From assembly GCF_026151205.1 (NCBI RefSeq), contig NC_087072.1, forward strand, positions 4,946,084 to 5,010,083: a DNA stretch of 64,000 nt. The letters run 5' to 3'. The stretch comes from Bolinopsis microptera (Eukaryota; Ctenophora; Tentaculata; Lobata; Bolinopsidae). Each line of letters begins with the position of its first letter. Within the stretch, counting starts at the first letter, position 1. The translations under genes and the position numbers were made by a program. The notes under the pieces were generated by a model, which saw nothing but the letters and a program-made list of their open reading frames with translations, did no database searches and was not told the DNA's origin. Shown in pieces: positions 60,213-64,000 of the stretch.

Positions 60213-60719
60213 AGCAAACAAGTCCCTAGTGGAAGAGTACCTACCAGGATACCCCCAAGGAAGTACATCTCAGACCGTTAGAAGCCCTGTCTTACGGTGA
60301 TATTTACAAAGAGACCTGGCGTCAAGAGAAAGAGACGTGGTTACTGTTTTTCCGAAAGTGCTTTTCATCCCTACCGGTACAGTTCCTGGTGTTAATTAGA
60401 CTGTGTTAATTAACAGTTAATAAAGAGATGCTTAATAATTTATCTCCCTGCTAAAATTAAAATATTTTAATTATAAATGTATGAACCTGACTACACTGCC
60501 AGAACTACCCAATTATACAGAGTGGCCCAGAAGTAAACATGCCCATACGCGACCTTTAATAACTCACGTAATTCTTCTTAGAAATGCCACAGAATTTCAG
60601 AGATTATAGTATATGAGTCAAACTTATTATTGTATTATTCAATCACAAACTCTGGAGACGAGAAATAAAAACCATGTACATAATCCCCCGGGGCAGCACA
60701 ATTTATAACACCAATCACT

Positions 60720-62780
60720 AAAATAGGTTGCCATCTGTTAACCGTATTGACAACCACCCGGACATATCCACATTTTCAGGAGCACTGACTCTGTTGAGGA
60801 AGGCTGTTACTCCCTTGACTCCCACGTTCACCATGTACCGTACTCTTCAACACTACGGATGGACTCCTTGTAGCACCTGTTTTTATGTTACAACTTCGAC
60901 ATCAGATAATCCTAAAAACTGTATTTTTGTTTTAAAATAGTGGCACATTCATATAAGTATTTTTAAGATGGAAACCTACCGGAAATAAGGTTCCGGTAAT
61001 AAAGCACACATTTGAAACACTTTCTTACTAAAAAGATATTCTTATAAGAAGGTAGGTGGTCATGTCTTGTTATCGAATGAAATCACCTACCATATTCTTG
61101 TTCGATATCTGTGCTTGACAGGAAAAACGTTCAACTATCTCCGGTTTGTGGTGCGGTTGCGTTTGCGTGTCTTGTCAACAGAAACGTACATCAACAAAAC
61201 CGAGCAGATAAGAACTGTCACTGATACAACGTCACAGAGGTCTAGTTCCGGAAATTAAGTGGGAAACTTACAGGAGCTTAAAGAATAGAGATACTATGTT
61301 CATAGGTGGCTTACATTATAAAATTGAGTTCAAAAGAAGGCTGTTTAGGAATTGCTTATGATATAATTTAGTATCAGAATCTCTGGTTTGGTATAGAACA
61401 GTGTGGTGAACTTCACGCCCACCCGTTCTGTAAGTACATTTCTCTTCTTCAAAATCTACCACAGAGGGAACTAACCTCTTACCTTCGGCTTCCGCGTCAA
61501 CCTGCTGTCAGCGTTGTTTCTCGATACACTGTTAAATTCCTCGTGATATCAGTCCAGCATATTATGATAATAATTAGATATGGTCAACACAAGAATTCAA
61601 TATTGTTATAAATTACTTCTACATCTAGGTTTTCATTTCATTTTTCATGTCGGTATGCATTTAACAGTGCACTTAATTGTTATCAAACTATTTTATCTTA
61701 GCTAGATTAATTCAAAGCTTATTTGTGCCACACATTACAATAACATAGAAATGCATATTCTCATTACCTTGATAAAGCAGTCAATTCCATATGGGCAGGG
61801 TTCATACCACATCAACCTCACCAACTCAGAAACAACACCGAGCATCAGCATTACCAGGGGACAGTTTCTAAAAACCGAATATCCACATTAATATGTTGTT
61901 AGAGAGTGATATTTGGATTTGTGCCAATGAGACGATACAAAGGTCAGGGTATAGCAAGGGTATTATCACTTACATAACACCAGAATTGTCAGTGTGTCTG
62001 TGTGTGTGTCTGTGTGGTGTCTGTGTGTAATTTCCGAACGGTTAACAAAAAAAACGTTAATAGTTAGGGGACTGAGTTTTTGCGTATAGTTGCGACAAAA
62101 CTCTGACGGAAGCCAATAAGCAAATTTTATAAAAATCGGCCGGTGGTAAGTGTTTAATTGATGGTTTTGCTACCACCAAAAATATTTCGGGTTTACATAA
62201 ATGGCTGAGAAGAACGGCAAGGGATGTTACGGGGCTAGCTCTCTCTCTGCATATGTAGAGTATATATTACATGGCGTATATATTACATTGGTCATATCAA
62301 TACTATAAAACTTTATTAGGGGAGGAGTGCTCAAACGGTCTTTTTGGACTGTAGAGAGAGTTAAACTTTCATACGGACAATGTAATGCATGTTCACAAAT
62401 ATGATAGGATGTGTGGTGCATGGTGTTAGGTGTTAATTTCTATTGATTTCATTAAGAATTACTATCTTTTAAAGATTACTATTGGATCACGTGAGGGCAC
62501 TTCCGAATTGATTGCTCGCCTAATCCGGGTTTTGACATCAGCGGGTAATTATCTACCCTTTTTAATGCGGCAGGGAGAATCGGCCGTTAGGCCGGGTTAC
62601 ACTAGTAATATTTATATAATGAACAAATAAATGTGTTATCGTGTACTTGTATGTAAGATCTTCCAATGGTTTTCCAGATCAGAAAATAGAATCATTCTTT
62701 AGACTTTTGGCTATGGATTTTTCCGAGAATATATGCTCTACTTTTTTTTCTTGAAAATAAATTTTTAAAGAATTCTGTAA
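60720..62780 (-). pseudogene. RRP5/PDCD11-like exons A-D, fourth set
   Basis: Exon A about 62780-62640, B about 61872-61768, C about 61560-61475, D about 60885-60720. Exon D here shows the acceptor AAAACAG/GTGCTACAAGG-type junction well and a longer readable second S1 segment. Upstream exons would lie beyond 64000. Confidence 0.55.
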
Positions 62781-63539
62781 TTTAATCAATATACCTCAGA
62801 AACACTCGGCCAGTTTCAGGTACAATTTTGGCGCGGACAAAATTGGTTCTACTCATGTGTAAATTTGAAGAAAAATACACCGATGCTGAATGAAAATCAC
62901 AGGGCAGATATCGGCACGAGCCAACTAATTACAAGGAGTCTATCTGAGGCTACTCAGGAGTGATTCGCGGTATAATATCGTGCACTTAACTAATTACAAA
63001 ACTTGTTTAGATGTTCACGTGACATTATGTGGTAATCAGAATAACCACACTCACAGTCGTACGTTGCCCAGGTTTAGGAAGTTTGATAAAAGGTGTGATT
63101 TAATGTTGCGGGACTACAGCAACGGAAACACATAACTTTATCGCAGAACGAAATATGACTATCTTCGAAGTATTTTACAATGCTCCACGCCATCCAACAA
63201 TTTCACTGCCATTTCCTGAATAAGATATCTGAGACATTCTTTCAGACTCTGTATTACAGTTCTAAATTAATGTAAGAGATAAGAACTATTTACATGCCCT
63301 AATAGTGTATATTATATTTTTTTTCTGTATGTGTTGTATATCTTTAAATGATTGTAATTAACATTTTATAGCGTTAATGCAGAGTACTGCCTCGGGGTAG
63401 TGCAATCCATCAATAATAAACTTTCGTATTCACTATCATTTATACGATATAATTCATATTCATTTTTGGTTCATTATCATTATATTGACCCATAGCATGA
63501 GGTCTCGAGTTCTACACGGCAAGTATTTAAATACAAGTG

Positions 63540-64000
63540 ATATAAAAGACTGACTAGACTGAAGTACAGAACTACTGATGAACTACAGGACTACTGACTA
63601 AAACATAACCAGACTACTGACTGAACTACAGACTACTGACTGAACTACAGGACTTCTGACGGAAGTACGACTACTGACTGAAGTTACAGACTACTGATGA
63701 AACTACAGACTTCTGACTTGAAGTACAGACTATGGACGGAAGTACAAGACTACTGACTGAAACTACGATACTGACTGACCTACAGACTACTGATGAATAC
63801 AGACTACTGACTGAAGTACAGACTACTGACTGAAGTACAGACTACTGACTGAACATACCGACTACAGAACTGAACTACAGACTCTGACTGAACTACAGAC
63901 TACTGACTGAACACAGGCTACGACTGAAATACTGTACTGACTAAACTACAGACTACTGCTGACAGTACAGATACTGACTGAAACTACAGACTTCTGACTG
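63540..64000. repeat. ~19-bp minisatellite, unit 4, cut by window end
   Basis: Start of the fourth block; it runs to the window edge. Confidence 0.92.

Larger units (their letters stand above)
39733..64000. repeat. Tandem array of a ~7.1-7.3-kb unit
   Basis: The same succession of sequences starts at about 39733, 47080, 54178 and 61360, each beginning near TTTAGTATCGAATCTCTGAG. Three units are complete and the fourth runs out of the window. Each unit contains, in order, RRP5-like exons C, B and A (- strand), a ~19-bp minisatellite of about 1.4 kb, two hAT-like MITEs, and RRP5-like exon D. Units differ mainly by scattered single-base insertions and deletions at homopolymers, with few substitutions. 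Period differences (7347, 7098, 7182) come partly from these indels and partly from an odd segment in unit 1. Confidence 0.92.

Overview
This window is nuclear DNA from an invertebrate animal. Evidence: GT-AG introns with conserved phase, a GRL101-type G-protein-coupled receptor with LDL-receptor class A modules, a villin headpiece exon, an RRP5/PDCD11-like S1-domain gene, a Polinton/Maverick (adintovirus-like) element, a Penelope-like retroelement, hAT and TTAA-type DNA elements, and a tRNA-like SINE. Cnidarian, molluscan or annelid origin are all compatible; I cannot fix the phylum.

Region 1-12.8 kb is most of a Polinton/Maverick whose left end lies outside the window. On the + strand: the C-terminal part of a protein-primed type-B DNA polymerase interrupted by four short introns; a decayed integrase with a chromodomain-like end; a small structural ORF; a penton-like minor capsid gene; a pVI/pX-like small basic protein carrying an adenain-type cleavage motif; a double-jelly-roll major capsid gene broken by frameshifts; and an intact adenain-like protease that overlaps the capsid stop codon as TAATG. 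On the - strand: two small genes beside the polymerase, and at the right a group comprising a zinc-containing OB-fold-like protein, a helical protein of unknown role, a LEM/SAP-like protein, and a second copy of the OB-like protein's C-terminal module. A 28-bp tandem repeat closes the right side. I found no packaging ATPase.

Region 12.8-21.3 kb is host DNA. It holds the last five exons (all phases agree) of a - strand gene with one ankyrin-like repeat. That gene lies between two nearly identical ~355-bp inverted repeats. The left arm carries a 125-bp three-hairpin MITE that the right arm lacks, so the empty site can be read directly. A (CA)n/(GACA)n microsatellite fills one intron.

Region 21.3-32.1 kb is one - strand GRL101-like GPCR gene: a signal-peptide exon, a cysteine-rich exon, and a ~3-kb exon with LDLa modules and seven-helix domain. 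Intron 1 contains a Penelope-like element with an inverted duplication of its 3' end. Intron 2 is a nest: a short TIR element split by a hAT (8-bp TSD), itself split by a TTAA-flanked foldback element, itself split by a tRNA-like SINE, with a non-LTR RNase H fragment alongside.

Region 32.1-39.7 kb is mostly repeats: a 670-bp GC-rich-ended element, three copies of a ~100-113-bp double-hairpin module, a second foldback element, and the terminal villin-headpiece exon.

Region 39.7-64 kb is a tandem array of a ~7.1-7.3-kb unit (three full copies and a partial one). Each unit carries the first S1-domain exons of an RRP5/PDCD11-like gene (- strand), a ~19-bp minisatellite of about 1.4 kb, and two abutting hAT-like MITEs with 8-bp TSDs. 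The units differ by many scattered one-base indels, which looks more like uncorrected long-read sequence than evolution; exact coordinates and reading frames here are unreliable.
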